From contig JAPOUL010000098.1 of NCBI GenBank assembly GCA_026708685.1, forward strand, positions 1 to 64,000: a stretch of 64,000 bases of DNA, read 5' to 3'. The position numbers and the translations under genes were made by a program. Every line of letters begins with the position of its first letter. Position 1 is the first letter of the stretch. This DNA comes from Bacteroidota bacterium (GTDB taxonomy: Bacteria; Bacteroidota; Rhodothermia; Rhodothermales; Bin80). Below, one piece after another: positions 41,097-50,152 of this stretch. Below the pieces are notes generated by a model. That model was not told the DNA's origin, searched no databases, and saw only the letters and a list, made by a program, of their open reading frames with translations.

Positions 41097-41336
41097 TTAT
41101 TCATACATGGGAGTCAACCAGCGAACAGATCCACCACAAGGATAAAGCCCCTGAGACAGAGTCATAACCCGATCTGGTGAGTTGATCAACGCATCCACTA
41201 AGTAGGATTGAGACATATCGAGATGGATCATGGCGCACCCGCATTGTATCTTTGACGATTCACAGTAGCCATCAATTCTATTTATTGATGCCATCCATGT
41301 GATCTTCTTTGTGGTATTGTACTTCTTCCTTCTCAA
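41097..41336 (-). CDS. Possible small cysteine-containing protein, unrecognised
   Basis: A 79-codon minus-strand frame with four cysteines (CESSKIQCGCAM and a late PCGG) and a basic N-terminus. No family is recognised. It is reported only because it sits in tandem with another small frame next to a putative defence gene. The coding status is doubtful. Confidence 0.25.
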   Translation of the reverse strand: MRRKKYNTTKKITWMASINRIDGYCESSKIQCGCAMIHLDMSQSYLVDALINSPDRVMTLSQGLYPCGGSVRWLTPMYE

Positions 41337-41630
41337 TTGGTTTATTCTCGTGGATTCTTTCCGTAATCTGTCATTTTTTCGTCTTTTATCGGGATCATCA
41401 TTGAGCTTCTACATGAGTTGAATCTTCTATTTTGTTGATTCATTTCTGAGTATCATTGTGTGCATGTAGTCTTTTCAACAACAATGAACCTGTATGTTCA
41501 TACATCATCTCGAAATCAAGAAAGTATTTATATGAATCCTTGATAGATCTCTTTGCCCAAAATCATCTCTAACCACTCACAAAGTTGAATGAAGTACTCT
41601 GGAAATCTGTACGATCTGGGCTCTCATTGT

Positions 41631-42659
41631 TCAGGCATCCTCAGAATTCGTATCCTGAGGATCAGCAGATGTAAAATGATCATGACCCTTTGCAGGTAAG
41701 GATTCAATCGTTCCACTGATTCTGTGAAGGCGTACATCCTGTTCGGTGATTTCGCCAATGATCGTAATCTGGTCAAGTGACATTTGATTGAGAACATCCG
41801 CAGATGCGGTAAAGAGCAATTCGTAGTCATCACCTCCATTCAAGCCATAGTCCAGAGAAGAGCGAGGCGGATCCAGCCCCGTTGGACACTCTTCGGGCAA
41901 TGGAAGGCATGATTCCCACAGAACAGCTCCACAATCCGAAGCCTTACAAATATGATGGATTTCATTGGCGAGCCCGTCCGAAATGTCAATCATGGCAGAC
42001 GGATGAACTCCCTGAGAAGCCCACTGATCGACAAGATCCAGTCGGGGGACAGGCATCAGGTGCCGAGAAGTCAACTGATCCCAGATGTTTTGCCCAATGA
42101 TGGATGGATCTGCATCGTTTCGAAGCAGATCAAGTCCCATGGCCGCCTCACCGACGATGCCACTGACACAGATGTAATCTCCTAGCTTCGCTCCATCTCG
42201 GTAAACAATGCATGACTGAGCAACTTCACCAATCACTGTAATCGAGAGCATGAGAACCGGGGACCTCGTCGTATCTCCACCAACAATCTGGACTCCATAT
42301 GTTGATGCTACATGAGTCAGTCCGTGATAAAGAGCATCCAGATTTTCCAGTGGATAGGAACTTGGAATTCCTAGTGCGACAGTTGCCAGTATGGGGCGAG
42401 CATTCATTGCAGCAATATCACTGAGATTGACCACCATCGCCTTGTTGCCCACTTGCTCCATCGTATAGAAGGCGTAATCAAAATGATACCCTTCAATCAA
42501 GGCATCCGTCGTGATCACCTGAAGCATACCTTCGGAAGATTCATATACAGCCGCATCATCCCCTACCCCTACCATGACAGGCGGTCTGACTTTGGATGAA
42601 CTGATGGCCGTCAGACGACCGATCAGGTTAAATTCTCCAGCGTCTTCAACGAATTCCAT
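41631..42659 (-). CDS. thiL: Thiamine-monophosphate kinase
   Basis: ThiL phosphorylates thiamine monophosphate to the active cofactor thiamine diphosphate using ATP. The 342-residue PurM-like enzyme shows the N-terminal EFNLIGRL, the metal/substrate loop GVGDDAAVY (31-39), TTDALIEGYHFD (about 50-61) and NLSDIAAMNARP (about 78-89). GGDTTRSP and the C-terminal IDISDGLANE and GLNGGDDYELLF are also present. These are the full ThiL motif set. It is the last gene of the minus-strand run that begins with miaB, 103 bases after anmK. Confidence 0.95.
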   Translation of the reverse strand: MEFVEDAGEFNLIGRLTAISSSKVRPPVMVGVGDDAAVYESSEGMLQVITTDALIEGYHFDYAFYTMEQVGNKAMVVNLSDIAAMNARPILATVALGIPSSYPLENLDALYHGLTHVASTYGVQIVGGDTTRSPVLMLSITVIGEVAQSCIVYRDGAKLGDYICVSGIVGEAAMGLDLLRNDADPSIIGQNIWDQLTSRHLMPVPRLDLVDQWASQGVHPSAMIDISDGLANEIHHICKASDCGAVLWESCLPLPEECPTGLDPPRSSLDYGLNGGDDYELLFTASADVLNQMSLDQITIIGEITEQDVRLHRISGTIESLPAKGHDHFTSADPQDTNSEDA

Positions 42660-42762
42660 GTACGATGATGGATAATGGAAGAATCATTCATCTATGATCG
42701 TCTGAGCCATTGGATGAACAAGATGATGGATTGGAGCCGACGAACAGGTATAAAGGTTCGGG

Positions 42763-43941
42763 TCAAGCCATACAAAGTTTCCCAAGCACAGCAGAACGAT
42801 GTGCACCTGTGACAGAGGGAATACTGGTTGGAATACCATTGGCAGTCTCGTGGGCAAGGACTGCAAAGCACAAGGCTTCCTTGCTGTCGGCATCAATTCC
42901 ATAGGGATCCGTTGTCTCTATGACAACAGGGGTTTTGGAGAGGCTGAAATAGTCCTTCAGATAATCCATAAGAGCCTGATTGTGTGCACCACCTCCAGAA
43001 ACAATCAGCCTGTCAAGAGTGCAGCGTGGTTGGATAAAGGTCTCATACCCCTTCCAGACCGAGGCCGCAGTCAGTGCAGTTGCAGTGGCCACTAAATCTT
43101 CCAAAGAAATCTGGCTTGATTGATGGAGAAATTCATTCAGAAAAACGCTGGTAAGGTATTCTCTTCCCGTAGTTTTAGGGGGCGTGGCTGTGAAGTACGC
43201 ATCCTCTAAACATTGAGACAGTAACGGCTCATGGACGGTTCCCGATTGTGCAATCCGACCACCTTCGTCATATGGGAGATTAAAAAACTGACGGCAGAGT
43301 GAGTCCATCAGAAGATTCCCCGGCCCCGTATCAAAGCCATAGACATCTTGGATCTCCGCACTGGGAAGCAGAACGGTGATATTAGCTACTCCTCCAATGT
43401 TGAGACATCCGCGGGTCTGCTGATCATGAGTGAAGATCACATAATCAAAATACGGTACCAGTGGTGCCCCCTGTCCTCCACACGCCATGTCAGCGAGTCG
43501 AAAGTCTCCGATGACTGGCACGCCAAGAATCTGCGACATGGTCGCAGGGTCACCAATCTGAAAGGTGGAATGAATCATTTTCCCAGCGATCTTCTCTTGG
43601 TTGGGGATGTGCCGAATGGTTTGGCCGTGGCAACCAACTAAATCCAATTGTTCCATACTCATTCCACCAGCTTCTATAGTTGTTTTGATGGTATGGGCAT
43701 ATTCATGTGCAAGACGAACATTGAGTTGACTGAGTTCCACAACGCTGATCTGCTCTTGGTCAGCTGCCCGTTTCAAACCATCATACAACGGATCTGGAAA
43801 GGAGTAGGAAGCCCCGAACCACTTTTTGATGCACAGGTCTTTTCCGTGCCCGTCAAGATGAGCGATCACAACATCCACACCATCCAGTGATGTGCCACTC
43901 ATCACGCCCGCCACACAACGATGATCCTGGGGGGTGATCAC
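42763..43941 (-). CDS. anmK: Anhydro-N-acetylmuramic acid kinase
   Basis: AnmK cleaves and phosphorylates 1,6-anhydro-MurNAc to MurNAc-6-phosphate in peptidoglycan recycling. The 392-residue sugar-kinase-fold protein has GVMSGTSLDGVD (13-24), GCHGQTIRH, DTGPGN, and VSGGGAHN (about 318-325). The start is a GTG whose GTGA overlaps the stop of the upstream gene, a coupled arrangement. No other recycling gene (murQ, nagZ) is adjacent. Length is normal. Confidence 0.95.
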   Translation of the reverse strand: MITPQDHRCVAGVMSGTSLDGVDVVIAHLDGHGKDLCIKKWFGASYSFPDPLYDGLKRAADQEQISVVELSQLNVRLAHEYAHTIKTTIEAGGMSMEQLDLVGCHGQTIRHIPNQEKIAGKMIHSTFQIGDPATMSQILGVPVIGDFRLADMACGGQGAPLVPYFDYVIFTHDQQTRGCLNIGGVANITVLLPSAEIQDVYGFDTGPGNLLMDSLCRQFFNLPYDEGGRIAQSGTVHEPLLSQCLEDAYFTATPPKTTGREYLTSVFLNEFLHQSSQISLEDLVATATALTAASVWKGYETFIQPRCTLDRLIVSGGGAHNQALMDYLKDYFSLSKTPVVIETTDPYGIDADSKEALCFAVLAHETANGIPTSIPSVTGAHRSAVLGKLCMA

Positions 43942-44531
43942 GAGTTTGGGTGTTGGGCTGCCAACTCTTCCAATCGTCGGGCTTCACTCAGTAAGCGTCC
44001 TTTTTCGAGAGGATTCTGCTCACTTAGGGAGCGGTAGGCTTCGGCTGCCTTTGCATATTCCTTCTGGTTGGTCAGAATGCGAGCAAACGTTTCGGTGGGA
44101 GCAGTATGATCATACTCATCCTCTAGGAGTTCATCGTCAAGATCATCATCAATGTTGGATGCTTCATGAAAGGCCTTCCGATCACTGGAATTGAGTTGTT
44201 CAATGATTCCCTGGATTTCATCTCCATCATCGCTGCTGAAGATCTTGTCAAGTTCCTGCTGCAAACTCTCGGTAAAAGTGAACGCGGGTGACTTTGACTC
44301 AGATGTGGGTGGCTTTGAAGGTCGCTGTTTGGACTGTAGATTGCTGACCGTTTCCCAGACTGAATTCGCACGGCTATGATCTTTGGATACTTCCAGAGCG
44401 TGTGCAAACACAAAGTTCGTGTTGATGTCCGTGGGAGACTGGACGCGGAGGTGGCGGATCTGCTCAATGGTTTTAGCATTGTAGCCATCTCTTATGATGG
44501 TCAAGGCTTCAAAAAGAGATAAAGAGGTCAT
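43938..44531 (-). CDS. TPR-like protein of unknown function
   Basis: A 197-residue cytoplasmic protein (no signal peptide or TM). It has a helical N-terminal repeat (LRVQSPTDINTNFVFAHALE, about 29-48), a polar linker, an acidic stretch (NIDDDLDDELLEDEYD), and a C-terminal tetratricopeptide-like unit (FARILTNQKEYAKAAEAYRSL). It overlaps the genes on both sides by four bases, which supports coding and co-expression with the glycosyltransferase and anmK. It may be a scaffold; no named family is recognised. Confidence 0.8.
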   Translation of the reverse strand: MTSLSLFEALTIIRDGYNAKTIEQIRHLRVQSPTDINTNFVFAHALEVSKDHSRANSVWETVSNLQSKQRPSKPPTSESKSPAFTFTESLQQELDKIFSSDDGDEIQGIIEQLNSSDRKAFHEASNIDDDLDDELLEDEYDHTAPTETFARILTNQKEYAKAAEAYRSLSEQNPLEKGRLLSEARRLEELAAQHPNS

Positions 44532-45964
44532 GTTGGTTCGGGTGGTGCTTCAAGAATGTTGTACCAAGTGACAAAAAGATACGACATAAAAAAAATCAAT
44601 TGAAACGCAACGGCAGTCCAGATACCTTCCCATATTAAGTAAGAAAGTCCCATCAGTGAGTAAACGGCCAGGAATGTCTCTAAGATAACAATGATGGGCG
44701 AAGTTTTTGCAACATATATTCCCTTGGCCTTAGGCGTTCGTTCAAAGGGAGTTCTGGCTTTTCTCCATCCGTCTATAACGGCCTTTGTATTGGAGATGGC
44801 CAGCCCCATGGATCCAGCCAGTATAATTGGAAACAAACAAACACGACGATGCCAGTGAGGGTAGAGCTGTTGCTGGGCAAGCAGCTGAGCAAGAAAAAAC
44901 CCAAGCAGTCCAATGAGCCCGATTCCCATCATCCCAAAATATACCTCGCCAGGCCCAAATCCGTTTGCCTGCTGAAACAATAACAATGGGTGTAGAAGTG
45001 CTGCAAGCACTAAGGAGGGATAAACAAGGTGCGAAGTCAGGTGAATCGTTCCCTGCATTTTGGTGAGCAGTGACACTGGAGCACTCCATAAAGGTTGAAG
45101 CAGCTTACGTGCCGTTTCTGCGGTTCCCTTGGTCCAGCGCGTTTGCTGAATCCGTAGGGATCCCAAAGTTTCGGGTAACTCCGCGGGAGCTTCCATGTCA
45201 TGGATGTATTTAAGTGTCCAGCCCTTGATTTGAGCACGATAGCTGAGATCTAAATCTTCGGTAAGTGTATCTTGCTGCCAGCCTCCAGAATCTTCAATGC
45301 AGCGTCGCCTCCATAGACCAGCCGTCCCGTTAAAATTGATAAAGCAGCCAGTGACACTGCGGGCGACATGTTCAATAGCAAAATGCATGTCCAGAGACCA
45401 TGCCTGAATTTGAGTCAGCAGGGATGCCTGTGCATTGATATGACTCCATCGAACCTGAACCATACCGAGATTGGGGTCGTCCACCTGTGGAATTAAAGAA
45501 AGAAGAAAGTCTTCTGGTGGAATGAAATCGGCATCAAACATGGCAATCAGTTCGCCGGTTGCAGATTGTAATCCGTGTGCCAATGCCCCTGCTTTATATC
45601 CAGTCCGATCCGTTCGGTGGATGTGAGAGATATTGATTCCGCGATGTTTCCAGTTTTCAACTGACTGACGAGTCATCTCAATGGTTTCATCGGTGGAATC
45701 GTCAAGAACCTGAATTTGTAATTGATCCCTTGGGTAAATGATGGAAGCACAGGCATCTATGACTCGTTGAGCAACAGAAGATTCATTAAAAATAGGGATC
45801 TGTATCGTGACTTTGGGCCATCGATCGGGGCGTTGAAAATGTGAGGAGGAATCCGACCGGGAGTCTGAATGCTCAGAACGTACGACCATGATGCTCATCC
45901 AGAGGAGGTTTGCTCCGTAGAAGGCAAGAACAATCATAACGCCTGCATACATGATGGCAACCAT
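44528..45964 (-). CDS. Family 2 membrane glycosyltransferase (cellulose-synthase-like)
   Basis: The 478-residue protein has one N-terminal TM segment (about 2-22). The GT-A catalytic domain shows DDSTDET (first Asp), FDADF (the DxD), TEDLDLSYR (third Asp) and the QQTRW motif (about 270). Four further hydrophobic segments complete the C-terminus. This is the processive GT2/BcsA-like layout, though without a PilZ domain. Similar proteins in Bacteroidota make exopolysaccharide or glycolipid; the donor and product are not known. It overlaps the TPR-like gene by four bases and follows lptE by three. Confidence 0.9.
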   Translation of the reverse strand: MVAIMYAGVMIVLAFYGANLLWMSIMVVRSEHSDSRSDSSSHFQRPDRWPKVTIQIPIFNESSVAQRVIDACASIIYPRDQLQIQVLDDSTDETIEMTRQSVENWKHRGINISHIHRTDRTGYKAGALAHGLQSATGELIAMFDADFIPPEDFLLSLIPQVDDPNLGMVQVRWSHINAQASLLTQIQAWSLDMHFAIEHVARSVTGCFINFNGTAGLWRRRCIEDSGGWQQDTLTEDLDLSYRAQIKGWTLKYIHDMEAPAELPETLGSLRIQQTRWTKGTAETARKLLQPLWSAPVSLLTKMQGTIHLTSHLVYPSLVLAALLHPLLLFQQANGFGPGEVYFGMMGIGLIGLLGFFLAQLLAQQQLYPHWHRRVCLFPIILAGSMGLAISNTKAVIDGWRKARTPFERTPKAKGIYVAKTSPIIVILETFLAVYSLMGLSYLIWEGIWTAVAFQLIFFMSYLFVTWYNILEAPPEPT

Positions 45965-45967
45965 GGC

Positions 45968-46474
45968 CTACCAGTTGGATGTAGCGGCGGTGAATAAATC
46001 GTCGGCAATATTTTCCAGGGCTGCCAAAGCAGCCGACTCCTCCGCTTCCAGACCACCCTCCAACGCATCGTAGTCATCAAAACCACTGAAGGTGCGCTCC
46101 AGTGCGTCATCGTTGATCTGATTGATATACTGTGTAGCGACGGAGATGGACACGCGATTGAATTGTGCACGCTCCTGGCCAGTGACAGATGTGGGGGCAT
46201 TGGTATACCGGGTAATCTGTGCCGTTAACAAAAGATCCGCCTCTGATTCGTCTTCAACAAGATTCAGTCGGGTTTGACGGACAAACCGTTCAATCATCAA
46301 TTCGGTGAGGGACTCATCAAGAAGAGTAAGAGGCCCGCTACTGTTGTCCTCGGCCAGGGGGATGGAGATCGTATTGAGGTTAGATGGAATACTTACTCCG
46401 CTGAAGCTGTAATAGGAGCAGCTTGATGTGATCAGAAGAACTCCAACAAAAAAAATCTTACTCAACGTCCTCAT
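45968..46474 (-). CDS. lptE: LptE-like LPS-assembly lipoprotein
   Basis: The start at 46474 (MRTLSKIFFVGVLLITSSCSYYSF) gives a lipoprotein signal with a lipobox ending at Cys19; the longer frame overlaps the regulator gene more deeply. The Bacteroidota-type LptE pattern CSYYSFSGVSIPSNLNTISI (19-38) is clear. It is followed by the alternating alpha/beta core to about residue 168. LptE plugs the LptD barrel that inserts LPS into the outer membrane, so it marks a Gram-negative, LPS-bearing cell. It overlaps the sigma-54 activator gene by 17 bases. Confidence 0.88.
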   Translation of the reverse strand: MRTLSKIFFVGVLLITSSCSYYSFSGVSIPSNLNTISIPLAEDNSSGPLTLLDESLTELMIERFVRQTRLNLVEDESEADLLLTAQITRYTNAPTSVTGQERAQFNRVSISVATQYINQINDDALERTFSGFDDYDALEGGLEAEESAALAALENIADDLFTAATSNW

Positions 46475-47699
46475 CAAACTCTTTGAGTTTACGATAAAGC
46501 GTTCGGGCACTGATTCCCAAAGCTTCGGCAGATTCTTTACGCTTTCCGTTAAATCGATCCATCGCTTTCAAGATGAGTTCTCGTTCTGCCTCTGCAAGAG
46601 TAGGCAGGGGTTCTTCTGATAGAGGTTCTTCGACTTCGTAGGCGATCTCATCAATTCTACGCGTTGGTTCAGGTTGTGGAAGCATCGGTACACTGGTCGC
46701 TTGATCATACTGTATCTGCTCCTCGTAAGGGGGAGATGTGGTTTTCATTGCAGAAAAATGATCCCGAAAGATTTGGCCTAAATCATCGCGCAGATCGTGC
46801 ATACCCTGACGTATCTCCAACAGTGCACGATAAATGACGGTCAGTTCTGGCTGAGCATCTCCTTGAGTGTTTTGCTCAGACGGAATCCGCATCAAAGAGG
46901 TAGAGGGCGGGTTGGCAGATATTCCGCGAAGAAAGGGTCGGATATCATCGTTATTGACCTCTGAACCACGATGTAGTACTACAACCTGATCGGCCACATT
47001 ACGCAATTCACGGACATTTCCAGGCCAAGAGTAAGCGTCAAGCAACTCGTAGGCTTCTGGGGTTAGTACTCGGCGGGGGGACTGATACTTACGACTTGAT
47101 GCATGCAGAAATGAATCAAAAATAGGGCGGATATCCTCTCTACGTTCACGAAGTGGAGGTATATGGATGATCACAGTACTGAGACGATAGTAAAGGTCTT
47201 CTCTGAAGCGTCCCTCAGTGACTTCATGTCCTAAATTTTTGTTGGTTGCAGCAACAACACGGGTATCTGTACGATGAATGGTGGTCGATCCGACCCGATT
47301 GAAGGTGCCCGATTCAAGAACACGCAGCAGGCGAACCTGTGCAGATTGAGGCATTTCGCCAATCTCATCCAAAAAAATGGATCCACCATCGGCTTCCTCA
47401 AACAGGCCACGACGACGCTCGGTTGCCCCAGTGTAGGCTCCTTTTTCTGCACCAAAAAGTTCGGACTCAATGAGTCCTTCGGGGATCGCTCCAGTATTGA
47501 TCACTTTAAGAGCTTTGTGACGACGCAGAGATAATTCATGAATCGCCTGAGCAATCAATTCCTTTCCAACACCACTCTCGCCCTCAATTAGGACGGAGAT
47601 ATCCGTGTTTGCAACAAGGCGTACACGATCAATGACATGCTGAATCCCTGGTGATGTACCAATGATGCCAAAACGTGTCTGAACAGTTTCTCGGTCCAT
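46458..47699 (-). CDS. Sigma-54-dependent activator without receiver domain
   Basis: The 413-residue protein begins directly with the AAA+ domain: Walker A GESGVGKE (40-47), the sigma-54 contacting loop GAYTGA (87-92, the usual GAFTGA with Tyr), GGSIFLDEIGEMP, and an arginine-finger region. A linker of about 110 residues leads to a C-terminal Fis-type helix-turn-helix (KESAEALGISARTLYRKL, about 391-408). No receiver, GAF or PAS domain precedes the AAA+ part, so activity may be set by expression or a partner protein, as in PspF. It lies between miaB (nine-base gap) and lptE. Confidence 0.93.
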   Translation of the reverse strand: MDRETVQTRFGIIGTSPGIQHVIDRVRLVANTDISVLIEGESGVGKELIAQAIHELSLRRHKALKVINTGAIPEGLIESELFGAEKGAYTGATERRRGLFEEADGGSIFLDEIGEMPQSAQVRLLRVLESGTFNRVGSTTIHRTDTRVVAATNKNLGHEVTEGRFREDLYYRLSTVIIHIPPLRERREDIRPIFDSFLHASSRKYQSPRRVLTPEAYELLDAYSWPGNVRELRNVADQVVVLHRGSEVNNDDIRPFLRGISANPPSTSLMRIPSEQNTQGDAQPELTVIYRALLEIRQGMHDLRDDLGQIFRDHFSAMKTTSPPYEEQIQYDQATSVPMLPQPEPTRRIDEIAYEVEEPLSEEPLPTLAEAERELILKAMDRFNGKRKESAEALGISARTLYRKLKEFDEDVE

Positions 47700-47708
47700 G
47701 GTCTGAAA

Positions 47709-49175
47709 TCAGAAATGCGTTGAACTCTCACGCACAGTTCCAAAAAGTGTAGCGGATGTGCAGTCGGTAATCTCTACCTGGGCATATGACCCAGGCTGGA
47801 GCATTTCTCGGTCAAAGATGACCATTTTGTTGGTGTCGGTTCGCCCGCAAAATTGAGCATCGCTACGTTTGCTTGGACCTTCCACCAGTACGGTATGGAT
47901 GTTTCCAATCTGTTGGCGGTTCTTTTTGAGAGAGATGGAATTCTGGAGTTCAATAATTTCAGAGAGGCGCTGCTTTTTCACCTCTGGGGGAACGTCATCC
48001 TGAAACTTTCGAGCGGCGTAGGTATCAGGGCGTTCGGAGTACATAAACATGAATGCGTGATCATATTCAATCTCGGACATCAGATTGAGTGTATCTTGGT
48101 GCTCGGCATCGGTCTCTTCGCAGAACCCTGCAATGATATCCGTGGACAGAGAGAGATCCGGGCAGATCCGACGTGCTCGTTTAATCAACTCTCGGTAGTC
48201 CTCTGAAGTGTAACCACGACGCATCCGCTTTAGGACATCTGAGTTGCCATGTTGAACGGGCAGGTGAATAAAATTACACACATTGGGACGTTCAAGGTGG
48301 ACATGGAGTAACGCTTCTGAGCAGTCCTTTGGGTGGCTGGTCGAGTAACGGATGCGCAGATCGGGAGACACAAGGCTGACTCTATCAACAAGGGTAGGAA
48401 AGTCAATGGGGCCGTCTACATAGGAGTTGACATTTTGGCCGAGAAGCGTGATTTCACGATATCCTGCATCAAAGAGATCCTGACATTCACGGACGATCGT
48501 TCCGGCATTACGGCTTCGCTCTCGGCCTCGTGTAAAAGGGACCACACAAAATGCACACATATTGTCACAGCCGCGCATGATAGAAACAAATGCACTAATT
48601 CCATTGGAATCGTATCTGACGGGTGCAATCTCTGCGTAGGTTTCCTCTCGTGACAGTTCCACATTGACAGCACTTTGCCCAGTGGTTTCCACCTGTTTCA
48701 AGAGGCGGGGAAGATCGCGATAGGCATCCGGTCCAATCACAAGATCGACAAGTCGCTCTTGTTCCAAGAGTTTGCCACGCAACCGTTCGGCCATACAACC
48801 TAGTACACCGATCCGAAGGTCTGGATTGTGCTTACGCTTACGAGAACGGAAAAATTCCAGGCGGCGGCGAACCCGCTGTTCGGCATTTTCGCGAATGGCA
48901 CAGGTATTGATCAGCACCACATCGGCCACCAGCGGATCATGGGTTAATCCATATCCTGCATTTTTTAGCACGGATGCGACAATTTCAGAGTCTGATACAT
49001 TCATCTGGCAACCATAGGTCTCTATATACACAGAGAAACCTCTTACACTTGGCGTGTGGGGTAAGACTGCCGAATCCAGATTTTCAACAATAGGTAGAGT
49101 GTGTTGCACGATGGACTCACATTTAAACTTGGGAACATGGGAAAACGCGTTTCCATGCGGGTTTGTTCTCACCAC
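47709..49175 (-). CDS. miaB: tRNA-2-methylthio-N6-dimethylallyladenosine synthase
   Basis: MiaB is a radical-SAM enzyme that adds the methylthio group to i6A37 in tRNAs reading UNN codons. It has the N-terminal MTTase domain (YGCQMN and [11 protein letters not shown]), the radical-SAM cluster in [25 protein letters not shown], and a C-terminal TRAM domain. The start is uncertain: the longest frame begins at a GTG at 49175 (488 residues); a GTG at 49109 would give a length closer to the family (466). It heads the miaB-regulator-lptE-GT2-TPR-anmK-thiL run. Confidence 0.95.
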   Translation of the reverse strand: MVRTNPHGNAFSHVPKFKCESIVQHTLPIVENLDSAVLPHTPSVRGFSVYIETYGCQMNVSDSEIVASVLKNAGYGLTHDPLVADVVLINTCAIRENAEQRVRRRLEFFRSRKRKHNPDLRIGVLGCMAERLRGKLLEQERLVDLVIGPDAYRDLPRLLKQVETTGQSAVNVELSREETYAEIAPVRYDSNGISAFVSIMRGCDNMCAFCVVPFTRGRERSRNAGTIVRECQDLFDAGYREITLLGQNVNSYVDGPIDFPTLVDRVSLVSPDLRIRYSTSHPKDCSEALLHVHLERPNVCNFIHLPVQHGNSDVLKRMRRGYTSEDYRELIKRARRICPDLSLSTDIIAGFCEETDAEHQDTLNLMSEIEYDHAFMFMYSERPDTYAARKFQDDVPPEVKKQRLSEIIELQNSISLKKNRQQIGNIHTVLVEGPSKRSDAQFCGRTDTNKMVIFDREMLQPGSYAQVEITDCTSATLFGTVRESSTHF

Positions 49176-49231
49176 AGGAAAAATTCATAGTTGATGTGTA
49201 AATTGTGGGTTCACCATTGATCACACATAAA

Positions 49232-49906
49232 ATGAAACACGTTCTATTGGCATTGATTGTTATGGCGTATCCACTGGCAACGATTGCACAGGTAGATCCT
49301 TCCGTCGCTGATGGAGAGAATCTCATGGTTCCCGAATCCTGGAAGGTGCGTCTTGATCACTCCAGTCCAGATGCCGTTATTGGGGCAGTCCCGGATTCAG
49401 TGGATATCTTTTTCGTCAACATGACTCCAGGATGGCATATTACCACTGGGCCTGCGGCGATCTTTTACCATCCAGATCTCATGGCGGAAGGAAACTATGT
49501 ACTGGAATCTATCCTTCATTTGTTTGATCCCGGTAGCCGGAGGGAAGCCTTTGGAATTTTCATGGGAGGTCATGATCTTGAAGGGGATGAGATCATGTAC
49601 GATTATTTTCTTCTTCGCAACTCTGGAGAATTCTTGATCAAACGACGGACCGGATCCGAAACCTCACTGATTCAGGACTGGACAGCCAGTGACTCTATTG
49701 TCACATTCGGTCCTGAAACGGAAAGCTCGGTTAAAAACCATCTGCGGGTGGATGTACTCAGCGATACGGTTACGTTTTCCGTCAATGGTACGGAGGTCGC
49801 CAGTGCACCGCGTGATCAGGTGATGACCGATGGAGTTGCTGGTCTTCGGATCAATCATGCATTGAATGTGCATGTGAGCGACTTGAAAGTGACACCACTG
49901 GAGTAA
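49232..49906 (+). CDS. Secreted beta-sandwich (DUF1080/laminin-G-like) protein
   Basis: The ATG at 49232 starts a clear signal peptide (MKHVLLALIVMAYPLATIAQ); an in-frame upstream start would add nine residues. The mature part (about 205 residues) is beta-rich, with a TPGWHITTGP strand, a FGIFMGGHDL turn and a C-terminal VAGLRINHALNVHVSDLKV strand. This is like concanavalin-type DUF1080 domains that bind or cleave glycans. Lacking an anchor, it is probably periplasmic or exported. It stands alone, divergent from miaB. The family call is tentative. Confidence 0.7.
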   Translation: MKHVLLALIVMAYPLATIAQVDPSVADGENLMVPESWKVRLDHSSPDAVIGAVPDSVDIFFVNMTPGWHITTGPAAIFYHPDLMAEGNYVLESILHLFDPGSRREAFGIFMGGHDLEGDEIMYDYFLLRNSGEFLIKRRTGSETSLIQDWTASDSIVTFGPETESSVKNHLRVDVLSDTVTFSVNGTEVASAPRDQVMTDGVAGLRINHALNVHVSDLKVTPLE

Positions 49907-50152
49907 TGGCTGACAGCCGCTTCATTGAATGGATACGCCTCAGGTACAGCCACCAACACACATCTGCATCCTTTGCGTCTCAACCCGTGAGATGACTCCA
50001 TCATGTACGTTTTGGAGTTGATGATGACTGATCAATCGTTCCTGCTGAGAGTCTTCACCATGGTCAAGCGATTTGCGAACTCCATCATCATGTCATCAGC
50101 AGAGATCTGGCGTTCTGAAGCAGACATCATGGAAAGAGCTTCTTTGATGGTG

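Larger units (their letters stand above)
40750..41630. other. Gap between TPR-S1/CSD gene and thiL with two doubtful small ORFs
   Basis: This is an 881-base A/T-rich region. Its only candidates are two short minus-strand frames (41097-41336 and 40831-41079), listed separately. Between 41337 and 41630 I see no gene, RNA or hairpin. Confidence 0.4.
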
